Source of the DNA: Balneolales bacterium
Lineage (GTDB): Bacteria; Bacteroidota; Rhodothermia; Balneolales; Natronogracilivirgulaceae
DNA: 9,283 bases
Assembly (NCBI GenBank): GCA_007133875.1
Contig: SLLW01000058.1
Coordinates: forward strand, 1 to 9,283
Direction: 5' to 3'
Positions 1-7,467 of the stretch are shown piece by piece (position 1 is the stretch's first letter; each line of letters begins with the position of its first letter). Made by a program: the position numbers and the translations under genes. The notes under the pieces were generated by a model. It had not been told where the DNA came from and did no database searches. It saw nothing but the letters and a program-made list of their open reading frames with translations.

Positions 1-402
1 AGTCTGAAAACACTCTATGCCCGGATCCGGACCCAGGCTGCCAATGCCCAGCTAATTGCCGGAAGGCTGATGGAGCATCATGCCGTCACGGATGTCTATT
101 TTCCCGGCCTGAGCGGTCATGAGGGCCAGGAAATTGCCGCTCGTCAAATGGATATGCCCGGTGCCATGATTTCTTTTCAGGTGAAGGGGGATGCGGAATC
201 CACCCTGCGGGTGGTCAATGCCTCGCGGCTGATTATCGCCGCTACCAGTCTTGGAGCGGTGGAATCGACCTGGGAACACCGAAAAACCAGTGAATATGCC
301 GAAAGCCCAACCCCCGATAACCTCATCCGCCTATCCGTTGGCGTAGAGCATCCGGAGGATATCTGGCAGGATCTGGGCCAGAGCCTGAAGGCGATATTTT
401 GA
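1..402 (+). CDS. PLP-dependent Cys/Met metabolism enzyme (cystathionine gamma-synthase / lyase family), C-terminal part
   Basis: The 5' end lies outside the window; reading frame 1 is open from the first base to TGA at 400-402, giving about 133 residues. The sequence matches the C-terminal domain of the Cys/Met metabolism PLP-enzyme family (transsulfuration enzymes acting on cystathionine, homocysteine or methionine precursors in the cytoplasm). Visible family landmarks, in order, are the helix starting SLKTLYARI (which follows the usual RGLKTL segment), the YFPGLSGHE turn, GAMISFQVKG, the SLGAVES motif, and LIRLSVGVEHPED near the end, whose Arg normally binds the substrate carboxylate. The PLP-binding lysine lies upstream of the fragment and cannot be checked. 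The fragment does not allow a choice between cystathionine gamma-synthase, beta-lyase, gamma-lyase or methionine gamma-lyase. It ends 114 bases before the next gene, and no clear hairpin-plus-T terminator is seen in that gap. Confidence 0.9.
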   Translation, partial: SLKTLYARIRTQAANAQLIAGRLMEHHAVTDVYFPGLSGHEGQEIAARQMDMPGAMISFQVKGDAESTLRVVNASRLIIAATSLGAVESTWEHRKTSEYAESPTPDNLIRLSVGVEHPEDIWQDLGQSLKAIF

Positions 403-516
403 GAATCATGCAAAGGTGAACGATTTTCAATAATTTCGGGTCATATGTGATGAAACCAATTTTTATATTAAGCAGTTACCTGTCGCTTATCATTAACCAC
501 CGGAAAAGTACACAAG

Positions 517-2019
517 ATGGCACGAATTGAAGTTACCATGCCCAAGATGGGCGAGTCGATTATGGAAGGAACCGTAGTGGAGTGGTCGAAAAAAATCGGC
601 GATTCTGTTGAACAGGATGAGACTCTTCTGGAAATTGCGACCGATAAAGTGGATTCGGAGGTGCCGGCACCCGAAGCCGGAATTCTTGTGGAAATTCTTG
701 TGGAAGAGGGTGAAACGGTTGAAGTGGGAGAACCGATAGCCATTCTGGAGACCGACCCTGATGTTGCGGCCCAATCTGCGAAATCGGACTCCGGTGATGA
801 TGCCGGCGAAGATGCTGATGATGATTCCGGTGACGAGGATCAGGAAAAAGAGAAAGGTTCGTCTGAAGATGCGAAAGCCGATAACGGTAAAGCAGCAGCC
901 GGCTCCTCATCAAAAACGGATAAGGAGAGAGCATCTGCCGCTGACGGTGAAAAATCCGGGAGAAACGGCCTGGATGAGCCGGAAGACGACAGCAGTGATA
1001 ATGCAGAAACTTCCCCTGCCACCGTAACCAAAGGAGATACCCCGCCTCAGAGAGTAGGATCGGACGGCCGGTTTTTCTCACCGCTTGTGCGTGCCATTGC
1101 AAAAGAGGAGGGCGTCTCGCAGGAAGAGCTGGAGTCGCTCGAGGGAAGCGGAAACCAGGGACGTGTTACCAAGCAGGATGTACTGGATTATGTTACATCC
1201 GGCAAGGCTTCTGCCACCGGCACACCGTCGCGCAAGTCCGGGAAACAGACCGGAACAACCGAAATTGATGCCGGGGAAATATCCACCGAGTGGCCTCAGC
1301 AGGATGTGGAAATCATCAAAATGGATCGCATGCGCAAGGTGATCTCCGAGCATATGATTCGTTCCAAACAGACATCCGCCCATGTTACCACATTCGCAGA
1401 GGCCGATGTCACCCGCCTGGTCAGGTTCCGTGAAAAGAATAAAGATAAATTCCAGCGGGAACAAGGGTTTAAACTGACATTCACCCCGTTTTTTATCGAG
1501 GCGACCATCAAGGCACTCCGGGAGTTTCCGCTGCTGAACAGCTCGGTTGACGGTGACCAGATTCTGCTGAAGAGGGATATCAATTACGGAATCGCGGTGG
1601 CGCTCGGGGAAGCGGGCAAAGGGGGACTCATCGTCCCGGTTATCAAAAAAGCCGGGGAAATGAACCTGCTTGGTTTGGCCAAATCGACCAACGAACTGGC
1701 CCTCAGGGCCCGGAACAAGAAACTCTCCCCCGATGATTTGTCCGGCGGAACATTCACATTCACCAACTACGGAAGTGTAGGCAACCTGATGGGGACACCG
1801 ATCATCAATCAACCCCAGGTAGCCATCTTCGGAGCCGGCATCATCCAGAAACGTCCGGTTGTCATCGAAGTGGATGGAACAGATACCATCGCCATTCGGC
1901 ACATGGTTTATCTGAGTATGAGTTATGATCATCGCATTATCGATGGTGCGATGGGAGGTGCATTTGTACAGCGGGTCAAACAGTTACTTGAAAACTTTGA
2001 TGTAAACCGCTCTCTTTGA
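517..2019 (+). CDS. 2-oxo acid dehydrogenase complex E2 component (dihydrolipoamide acyltransferase)
   Basis: This 500-residue protein is the E2 core of a pyruvate, 2-oxoglutarate or branched-chain 2-oxo acid dehydrogenase complex. It transfers the acyl group from lipoyl-lysine to CoA in the cytoplasm. The domains are classical: one lipoyl domain (about 1-78) with the lipoylated Lys44 in ATDKVDSE; a long acidic Ser/Asp/Glu/Ala/Lys linker (about 80-182); a peripheral-subunit-binding domain (about 186-226, from FFSPLVRAIAKEEGV to GRVTKQDVLDYV); a second short linker; and the trimeric catalytic domain (about 262-500). The catalytic domain has the active-site His and Asp in SYDHRIIDG (His472, Asp476) and the family stretch TNYGSVGNLMGTP. 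The TDKVDSE lipoyl motif resembles branched-chain or 2-oxoglutarate-type E2 more than typical PDH E2, but substrate specificity cannot be assigned. The ATG at 517 begins directly at the lipoyl fold; a weak GGA lies about 13 bases upstream. E1 and E3 genes are not in the window. The stop overlaps the panC start. Confidence 0.95.
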   Translation: MARIEVTMPKMGESIMEGTVVEWSKKIGDSVEQDETLLEIATDKVDSEVPAPEAGILVEILVEEGETVEVGEPIAILETDPDVAAQSAKSDSGDDAGEDADDDSGDEDQEKEKGSSEDAKADNGKAAAGSSSKTDKERASAADGEKSGRNGLDEPEDDSSDNAETSPATVTKGDTPPQRVGSDGRFFSPLVRAIAKEEGVSQEELESLEGSGNQGRVTKQDVLDYVTSGKASATGTPSRKSGKQTGTTEIDAGEISTEWPQQDVEIIKMDRMRKVISEHMIRSKQTSAHVTTFAEADVTRLVRFREKNKDKFQREQGFKLTFTPFFIEATIKALREFPLLNSSVDGDQILLKRDINYGIAVALGEAGKGGLIVPVIKKAGEMNLLGLAKSTNELALRARNKKLSPDDLSGGTFTFTNYGSVGNLMGTPIINQPQVAIFGAGIIQKRPVVIEVDGTDTIAIRHMVYLSMSYDHRIIDGAMGGAFVQRVKQLLENFDVNRSL

Positions 2020-2933
2020 AACTCGCACATAAAAAAAGTGACGTCCGGCACATGGTATCGGAATGGCGTGCCCGGAACCTGCGTGTCGCATTTGTTCCGA
2101 CCATGGGAGCGCTGCATGAGGGACACCTGTCGCTGATTCGCCAGGCCCGCCAGAACGCGGATCATGTGGTTGTGTCGGTGTTTGTCAATCCGACACAATT
2201 CGGACCCGGAGAGGATTATCACCAGTATCCGCGGACGCTTGCTTCCGATGTGGAAATGTGCCGCAAAGAGGATGTATCACTGGTTTTTGCGCCCGACCAG
2301 GAAGAGATGTACGGTACCCGTGATCAAAAACCGGAGCCCTATATTACGTTCCGCATATCAAAATTACATACCCATTTGTGCGGCGCCCGCCGGGAAGGCC
2401 ATTTTGAAGGGGTACTGCAGGTGGTCAGCAAGCTTTTTCACATTGTTCGGCCCGATGTTGCTGTTTTCGGCCAAAAGGATATCCAGCAGTGGTTTATCAT
2501 TCGGCAGATGGCCGAGGAGTTTGATCTGCCGGTGGAGATATTGATGGGGCCGACCCAGCGCGAAAACGACGGCCTGGCAATGAGCAGCCGCAACCGGTAT
2601 CTCACACCGGAAGAACGAAAGAAGGCCCCGCTATTGTTTGATACATTACAACGATTATCACAAAAAGTCACTGCTGATGTCCGGGACGCCGGTTCCGGGA
2701 AAGTTCCTGTTCCGGTGGACTCCGCCGTGATACCTGCTGAAATAGAGCGGTTACATGAAAATGGTTTTAAAGTTGATTATCTTTCTTTGGTTTCCACACC
2801 AGATTTGCAGCCTGCCACCGTTATAGAACGCGGGCGGTTGTACGTTATCGCTGTTGCCGCCTGGCTTGGGAAAACCAGGCTCATTGACAACATTCTTTTG
2901 AATACCAGGAAAAATACCGATCATGATGCTTGA
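2016..2933 (+). CDS. panC: Pantothenate synthetase (pantoate--beta-alanine ligase)
   Basis: PanC joins D-pantoate and beta-alanine with ATP, through a pantoyl-adenylate, to give pantothenate, the vitamin precursor of CoA. The 305-residue product shows the family signatures: VPTMGALHEGHLSL with the HxGH nucleotide motif (His34-Gly36-His37), FVNPTQFGPGEDYHQYPR, GQKD (about 152-155), the KMSKS-equivalent AMSSRNRYL (about 188-196), and the closing VDYLSLV and TRLIDNI segments. It is slightly longer than the usual 280 or so residues, with extra sequence around 210-235. The start is a TTG whose last bases form the E2 stop (TTGA, 2016-2019). It is preferred over the first ATG at 2052 because it restores the first beta strand and places VPTMG at residue 27, as in E. 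coli PanC. The 4-base overlap suggests translational coupling to the E2 gene. It also overlaps panD by 11 bases. Confidence 0.96.
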   Translation: MKLAHKKSDVRHMVSEWRARNLRVAFVPTMGALHEGHLSLIRQARQNADHVVVSVFVNPTQFGPGEDYHQYPRTLASDVEMCRKEDVSLVFAPDQEEMYGTRDQKPEPYITFRISKLHTHLCGARREGHFEGVLQVVSKLFHIVRPDVAVFGQKDIQQWFIIRQMAEEFDLPVEILMGPTQRENDGLAMSSRNRYLTPEERKKAPLLFDTLQRLSQKVTADVRDAGSGKVPVPVDSAVIPAEIERLHENGFKVDYLSLVSTPDLQPATVIERGRLYVIAVAAWLGKTRLIDNILLNTRKNTDHDA

Positions 2934-3327
2934 GATGTTTAAATCGAAATTGCACCCGCTTACCGTAACACAGGCCGACCTGTATTACGAAGGGAGCATC
3001 ACGATTGATCCGGAGTTGCTGGAAACGGCCGGTATTTACACCTATGAGAAAGTGCAGGTGGTCAATATCAACAACGGATCACGCCTGGAGACCTACACCA
3101 TACCTGGTGAACGCGGAAGCCGTGAGGTGTGCATGAACGGCCCGGCGGCCCGGCTGACCAATGTCGGTGACCGTATTATCGTCATCGCATACGCCCGGGT
3201 GTCCGAGGAGGAAGCCCGGGATCATAAACCACGTGTTGTACTGCTGGACGGCAAAAACAATCCGGTGAAAATTACCGACGAGTCCGTTGCCGGCTTTCGG
3301 TATAAACCGGAAGAAGAGACGTTATAG
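2923..3327 (+). CDS. panD: Aspartate 1-decarboxylase proenzyme
   Basis: PanD decarboxylates L-aspartate to beta-alanine, the substrate PanC needs. It is made as an inactive precursor that cleaves itself between Gly24 and Ser25, turning Ser25 into the pyruvoyl cofactor. The 134-residue product keeps this site exactly (ADLYYEGSITID, Gly24-Ser25). It also keeps Lys9, Arg54, Thr57 and Tyr58 in RLETYTI, and Asn72 in CMNGPAA, at the same numbers as in E. coli PanD, and the ERGSR segment is present. The start used is ATG 2923, with AGGA at 2907-2910; an ATG directly after it at 2926 would remove only one residue but would shift the E. coli-like numbering. The start lies inside the end of panC (11-base overlap), so the pair is almost certainly one operon. 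Its TAG stop overlaps the stop of the convergent dipeptidase gene. No PanZ/PanM maturation factor is visible. Confidence 0.97.
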   Translation: MMLEMFKSKLHPLTVTQADLYYEGSITIDPELLETAGIYTYEKVQVVNINNGSRLETYTIPGERGSREVCMNGPAARLTNVGDRIIVIAYARVSEEEARDHKPRVVLLDGKNNPVKITDESVAGFRYKPEEETL

Positions 3328-4683
3328 CAACTCAAAAAACCGGGCGGACGTCTTCATCCCGCGCTCGAAATCTTTCAGGTGGAAGTGCTCATTGGGCGAG
3401 TGGATGGAGTCGGAGTTGAGTCCGAAGCCCATCAGGATGGTCGTTGCGTTCAGCGTTTTGGCAAAATCGGCTACAATCGGTATGGACCCACCCTCGCGTG
3501 CGAAAAGCGCCTCTTTGCCGTAAACATCCTTGAAGGCTTTGGCCGCTGCTTTCAGCCCGTAAAACGCAAGGTCCACCAACACCGGATGTCCGCCATGATG
3601 CTCGGTTACCTGGATTTCAACTCCCGGGGGCTTGATCTCGTGCAGATATTTTTCCATGAGCCGGAAAATCTCCTTTGGATCCTGGTCAGGCACCAGTCGT
3701 GCGCTGATTTTGGCATTCGCCCGGCTGGGGAGTACCGTTTTGGCGCCTTCTCCCAGATATCCGCCCCAAATTCCGTTGACATCCAGTGAGGGACGGCCGC
3801 TGACCCGTTCGAGTGTCGAATATCCTTTCTCACCGAACGCTTCTTCAATCTTCAGCTCCCGGTTGTACGCGTCCTGGTCAAACGGCAATTTCGCATATGC
3901 TTCCCTCTCCAGTTCACTGAGCGGCCGCACACGGTCATAAAATCCCGGAATCTGTATCACTCCGTTTTCATCTTTCATTTTTACGATCATCTCGCACAAC
4001 GCATTTGCCGGATTCTGCACACCACCGCCGTAGACACCTGAGTGGAGATCACGGTTCGGGCCGGTAACTTCCACCTCGATATACATCAACCCGCGCAGGC
4101 CATAGGTAATCGACGGGGTATCTTTGGCGAACATCGCCGTATCGGATACCAGGACCATATCACACTTCAGCCGCTCTTTGTTGGAGGCCAGAAAGGGGAC
4201 AAGGCTCGGTGAACCGATTTCTTCCTCGCCTTCAATGATAAACTTGATATTTGCCGGCAGTTCGGTTCCGCTTTTCAGGAAAGACTCGATCGCCTTGATA
4301 TGGGTAAACATCTGTCCCTTGTCATCACTCGCACCGCGGGCATAAATTTTTCCGTCACGCACGGTTGGCTCAAAGGGAGGGGTTTCCCATTTTTCCAGCG
4401 GATCCGGCGGCTGTACATCGTAGTGACCATATATGAGGATGGTCGGTTTGTCAGGCCCGGCATGCAGGTGATCGCCGAGAACAATCGGGTGTCCGTCGGT
4501 CTTTTCGACGGAAACATTGTCCAGTCCGATATGTTTCAGTTGGCCTGCCACAAATTCGGCGGCCCGGTGAACGTCTTTTTTATATTTTGCATCGGCACTG
4601 ATACTGGGTATGCGCAGCAGCTGGAATAGTTGTTCTTTAAATTCGTCCTGACGTGCCTGGATATATTCGAGAGGTGTACTCAT
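3322..4683 (-). CDS. M20 family metallopeptidase (carnosinase-like cytosolic dipeptidase)
   Basis: This is a predicted cytoplasmic two-metal (usually zinc or manganese) dipeptidase of the M20 family, about 453 residues. Family residues are all visible, counted from the ATG at 4683: His87 and Asp89 in YGHYDVQPPDP, the bridging Asp120 in ARGASDDKG, the catalytic Glu154 and metal ligand Glu155 in EGEEEIGS, Asp181 in LVSDTAM, the dimer-domain His214 in DLHSGVYGGG, and the final His428 in DSIHSPNEH. The lid domain lies between about 200 and 320. DLHSGVYGG and ASDDKGQ are close to those of CNDP-type dipeptidases. There is no signal peptide. A TTG at 4713 would add ten residues; the ATG at 4683 is preferred because MSTPLEYIQARQDEF matches the usual N-terminal helix. 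No Shine-Dalgarno is seen. It is the last gene of the yebC-bat run, 36 bases after the batE-like stop. A link to Bat function is not established; peptide recycling is the safest role. Confidence 0.93.
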   Translation of the reverse strand: MSTPLEYIQARQDEFKEQLFQLLRIPSISADAKYKKDVHRAAEFVAGQLKHIGLDNVSVEKTDGHPIVLGDHLHAGPDKPTILIYGHYDVQPPDPLEKWETPPFEPTVRDGKIYARGASDDKGQMFTHIKAIESFLKSGTELPANIKFIIEGEEEIGSPSLVPFLASNKERLKCDMVLVSDTAMFAKDTPSITYGLRGLMYIEVEVTGPNRDLHSGVYGGGVQNPANALCEMIVKMKDENGVIQIPGFYDRVRPLSELEREAYAKLPFDQDAYNRELKIEEAFGEKGYSTLERVSGRPSLDVNGIWGGYLGEGAKTVLPSRANAKISARLVPDQDPKEIFRLMEKYLHEIKPPGVEIQVTEHHGGHPVLVDLAFYGLKAAAKAFKDVYGKEALFAREGGSIPIVADFAKTLNATTILMGFGLNSDSIHSPNEHFHLKDFERGMKTSARFFELL

Positions 4684-4719
4684 AGGTAATACTGGTTGTG
4701 TGATTCGGGTCAATGAAAA

Positions 4720-5670
4720 TTATAAAACACGGATGGCTGATTCCGGAACCCAGCCGGTAACACCGTTTCGCAGCCGGATATAGGCCCAGCCGTCGTATCT
4801 GTCGCTTGGATGAAGGTGCAATGTAACGGTATGTGCTTCATAAGCCAAGTCGCCGGAATCGTTTTCTTCCAAATTGTTGATGGATGAGGGCGGATGCTCA
4901 GGCCCGGACTGTACCGGCACCGAAGATGTTACAACCACCGCCTGCCGGTATCCGCTGGACCAGAAATGGAGGATGGTGAGGGATAAAAGGAGTATGAGTC
5001 CGGCTCCTGCAGCAGATCCTCCACCCACGACGAGCCACCGGTTCGGCCGGTACAGCCATCCTGTGAGAAGGACAAGAATGCCGGCATTCAGTAAAAGCAA
5101 ACTCCAGAAAATTCCGAATCCACGGTTCAGGTCAAAAAGAAACCAGTCTATAAAACGATACCAGGGCAGGTATGGGATGAAGGTTCCCCGGTTTCTCTGC
5201 TGTATTTCGATAAACTCCAGTCCGGTCTCTGCCTGTTGCCGTGTTTCACGGAATTGAGCGCTTTTCTGGAAGTAATAGGAAGCTCTGCCGAGGGAATCAA
5301 GGTGGATATAACTGAGGGCCATATTGTAATAAAGCGGTCCGGCGGCATATCCCTGCTCCTCAATACGCCGGAATGTGTCCAGCGCATCGCGATAGTTATC
5401 TCCTTCCAGAAGGTAATTACCGCGATTAAAAAGGGATTGCGGTTGTGTTTCGGTGATAGAAACAGTAACCGTTGCTGGTTTGGCAGGTACCATAAAGGCG
5501 GGTGTATGCGGGCTGCCTTCCACCGCCATGGGGGGGAAGAGAAGCAGCACGATCGGTACTAAAAACAGGGAAATCAGCACGTTTTTCCAGATACCATGCA
5601 CCCATGCACAGACCGGGGAATTGACAAACTGTGCGCAGTTCAATGGGGATTGCGGATGGAAGTACCTCAT
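4720..5670 (-). CDS. batE: BatE-like membrane protein with TPR and SH3 domains
   Basis: This is a 316-residue envelope protein. Reading along it: an N-terminal hydrophobic segment (about 31-50, LISLFLVPIVLLLF), a TPR-like region (about 77-150, with FNRGNYLLEGDNYRDALDTF and YYNMALSYIHLDSLGRASYYF), two transmembrane helices (about 185-207 and 212-236), and a C-terminal bacterial SH3-like domain (about 243-316) ending YIRLRNGVTGWVPESAIRVL. TPR plus SH3 behind batD is the arrangement of BatE in the Bacteroides aerotolerance operon. The SH3 domain probably faces the periplasm; its ligand is unknown. The ATG at 5670 overlaps the batD stop (ATGA), which supports that start. However, the first 23 residues are unusual for a signal peptide, and a GTG at 5601 would give a more typical one, so the start is uncertain. 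The symbol rests on domain order and context. Confidence 0.85.
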   Translation of the reverse strand: MRYFHPQSPLNCAQFVNSPVCAWVHGIWKNVLISLFLVPIVLLLFPPMAVEGSPHTPAFMVPAKPATVTVSITETQPQSLFNRGNYLLEGDNYRDALDTFRRIEEQGYAAGPLYYNMALSYIHLDSLGRASYYFQKSAQFRETRQQAETGLEFIEIQQRNRGTFIPYLPWYRFIDWFLFDLNRGFGIFWSLLLLNAGILVLLTGWLYRPNRWLVVGGGSAAGAGLILLLSLTILHFWSSGYRQAVVVTSSVPVQSGPEHPPSSINNLEENDSGDLAYEAHTVTLHLHPSDRYDGWAYIRLRNGVTGWVPESAIRVL

Positions 5671-7463
5671 AGCTGCAGTTTCAGTTCCGAAATGAGGCGC
5701 CGGGCTTCGGCGATATCTTCTGCCGCATCGTCAGCGGTTGGATTGGGAGCGTAACGTATGGTGGCACTTTTTTTCAATAAGCGGAAGACCCGGTCACACA
5801 GCGGGGTTTCAACATTTCTGCCGCGCAGCTCTTCGGCCAACTCTTCTTCATTAAAACCGGCAGCGGGCAGTCCGAGCCGGTCCGTGATAAAATTACTCAG
5901 GGCTTTGTAAATATTCCGGTAGGCGGATTTCGTATGAGTGCCGGGTATGGTTTCGTCGAGCAGAGCCAGGGAGCGTGTGACGGACTGTTCATAGCGGGAA
6001 AACTGTTCGTCTGTTGAGAGTTTCGCCCGGTATTGCCGTGTCCGGTATCCCCAGATAAATAACAGTAACGGGAGGGCAAGGGCAGCCCAGAATCCCCAGG
6101 AAGCATAAAACGGGTCAGGAGCTTCCCTGTTCCAGGAGACCGAACCCCGAACCGGACTCAGCCGGAATTCGTCGGTTTGTGCCATCGTTACTCTCGCATT
6201 GGGGTCTCTTACGACTTCGAGGGTCAGCTCGGGCAGTACGTGCGGTTCATAGCGTCTTCGGGCGTCGTTGTAAATCAGTACGGTACTCTCCGGAATGGTA
6301 AAGGTTCCGGCACTGCGGGCAATGAGCACATCCCGAAATTGCTTTGTTCCGGCCATTTGCGGGGCACTGTGATCCCGGTTGATCACCTCCCGCGGACGAT
6401 GGGTATCAAAACTGCCGGGGTAATCAAAGTCCGGCCGGGTGATCAGCCCGAGGTTTCCGGATCCGCTGATTTCGGTAATCACATCCACCGCTTCCCCAAG
6501 TTTGATACGGCTCTGACTCAGCGTCCGCTCTATGGTAAACTGGCCAAGGGCACTGATGAGCTGCCCCCCGGATGGGGGTAGCGGAGGGGTCTGTACCTGG
6601 AGCGTTTTTAACGGCGTTTCCAGACTGATTTCGCGTTGTCGTCCGAAACCGTCAAAGATCGGTGTCCGCTCATTTCTGTAGTTGCCACTCTGCCGTATCG
6701 ATGCCCGGATGGCGTACGAAGGAATGGAAAGTTCGCCGCTGCGGGTGGGAAAAAGGGCATACCGGGCCAGTACCGCACGGCTGTAGGAGATACCGTCCAG
6801 AATGACGGATTCGGGCCGGCGGGTCTGGCTCTCATTCAGATCCTCCCGCCAGAAACCTTCGGCCTGCCAGCTGCGGCTGACATGGAAGTTGTTCACATCG
6901 ATGGAATTTCGAAAATATAGCACCACTTCGGCGATGATCTGCTGACCTCTGACCGGACGCTCCTCACTCAACTCCATATCCAGATAAATGGAAGGGCGAT
7001 CGGATCGGGCGGCATGAGGCCGCTGCGAGGCGCCGTCTCCCGAAGAGCCGATAACCACGGTAATCGGCCTGGTGGCATATTCGTTGCCATCCACAGTGAT
7101 GTACACTTCCGGTATCTGATAGGCACCGGAATCGGTGGCCTGGACGGTGTAACTGTAACGGTAGGTCATCTGCGCCACGCCGTTTATCAGCGAATAACTG
7201 GTACTGGTACTGGGAACTGTTGACAGGTAGCGCATGCCGTCAAGTACCGGCAGTTCGGGACGCGAGACATTCCGTGGTTCGCGGCTCTGAAGTTCAACAT
7301 TCAGGGTAAAACGTTCGCCCACGGAAACATTGGCGGATGAAACCGAGGCCGATACCCGGACGTCGCTTGCCAGTACCGGTTCCGGAAGCGCCACTCCCGC
7401 CAGGACCGTAATGGCCATGCAGATAAGTGATAAAAATAAACCGGATCCCAAACCTTGATTCAT
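5667..7463 (-). CDS. batD: BatD family envelope protein
   Basis: This 598-residue protein has an N-terminal signal peptide (about 1-32, with ALPEPVLASD around the likely cleavage point). A large exported region follows, rich in beta strands, with immunoglobulin-like segments such as VSASVSSANVSVGERFTLNVEL and YRYSYTVQATDSGAYQIPEV. A transmembrane helix sits at about 455-475 (WGFWAALALPLLLFIWGY), and the last 120 or so residues form a helical cytoplasmic domain. This is the layout of the BatD oxygen-tolerance family (Pfam BatD). In Bacteroides the bat genes affect aerotolerance and, more broadly, are tied to envelope stress; the biochemical role of BatD is unknown. It starts 4 bases after the batC stop and overlaps the batE start by 4 bases, so the three genes are surely co-transcribed. 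The ATG at 7463 is supported by the signal peptide that follows it. The PPLPP run near residue 295 marks the boundary between repeated beta domains. Confidence 0.92.
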   Translation of the reverse strand: MNQGLGSGLFLSLICMAITVLAGVALPEPVLASDVRVSASVSSANVSVGERFTLNVELQSREPRNVSRPELPVLDGMRYLSTVPSTSTSYSLINGVAQMTYRYSYTVQATDSGAYQIPEVYITVDGNEYATRPITVVIGSSGDGASQRPHAARSDRPSIYLDMELSEERPVRGQQIIAEVVLYFRNSIDVNNFHVSRSWQAEGFWREDLNESQTRRPESVILDGISYSRAVLARYALFPTRSGELSIPSYAIRASIRQSGNYRNERTPIFDGFGRQREISLETPLKTLQVQTPPLPPSGGQLISALGQFTIERTLSQSRIKLGEAVDVITEISGSGNLGLITRPDFDYPGSFDTHRPREVINRDHSAPQMAGTKQFRDVLIARSAGTFTIPESTVLIYNDARRRYEPHVLPELTLEVVRDPNARVTMAQTDEFRLSPVRGSVSWNREAPDPFYASWGFWAALALPLLLFIWGYRTRQYRAKLSTDEQFSRYEQSVTRSLALLDETIPGTHTKSAYRNIYKALSNFITDRLGLPAAGFNEEELAEELRGRNVETPLCDRVFRLLKKSATIRYAPNPTADDAAEDIAEARRLISELKLQL

Positions 7464-7467
7464 GCTA

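Noticed and set aside
403..516. Bacteroidota-type promoter before the E2 gene (TAATTTCG at 431-438 as a -7-like box)
   Set aside because: The nearest TTTG lies about 29 bases upstream instead of about 19, and other AT-rich matches nearby are equally weak, so no promoter is called.
1078..1932. Minus-strand reading frame of 284 codons opposite the E2 catalytic domain
   Set aside because: It is antisense to a fully conserved E2 domain, with no recognisable domain or start signal of its own.
3313..3355. Imperfect inverted repeat (GAAGAGACGT at 3313-3322 and ACGTCTTC at 3348-3355) around the shared stop codons, as a bidirectional terminator
   Set aside because: The arms need a bulge, the loop is 25 bases and no T-run follows on either strand, so it is not a credible intrinsic terminator.
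4683..4713. TTG start of the dipeptidase at 4713
   Set aside because: It would add ten residues with no family counterpart; the ATG at 4683 gives the normal M20 N-terminal helix. The longer form is not strictly excluded.
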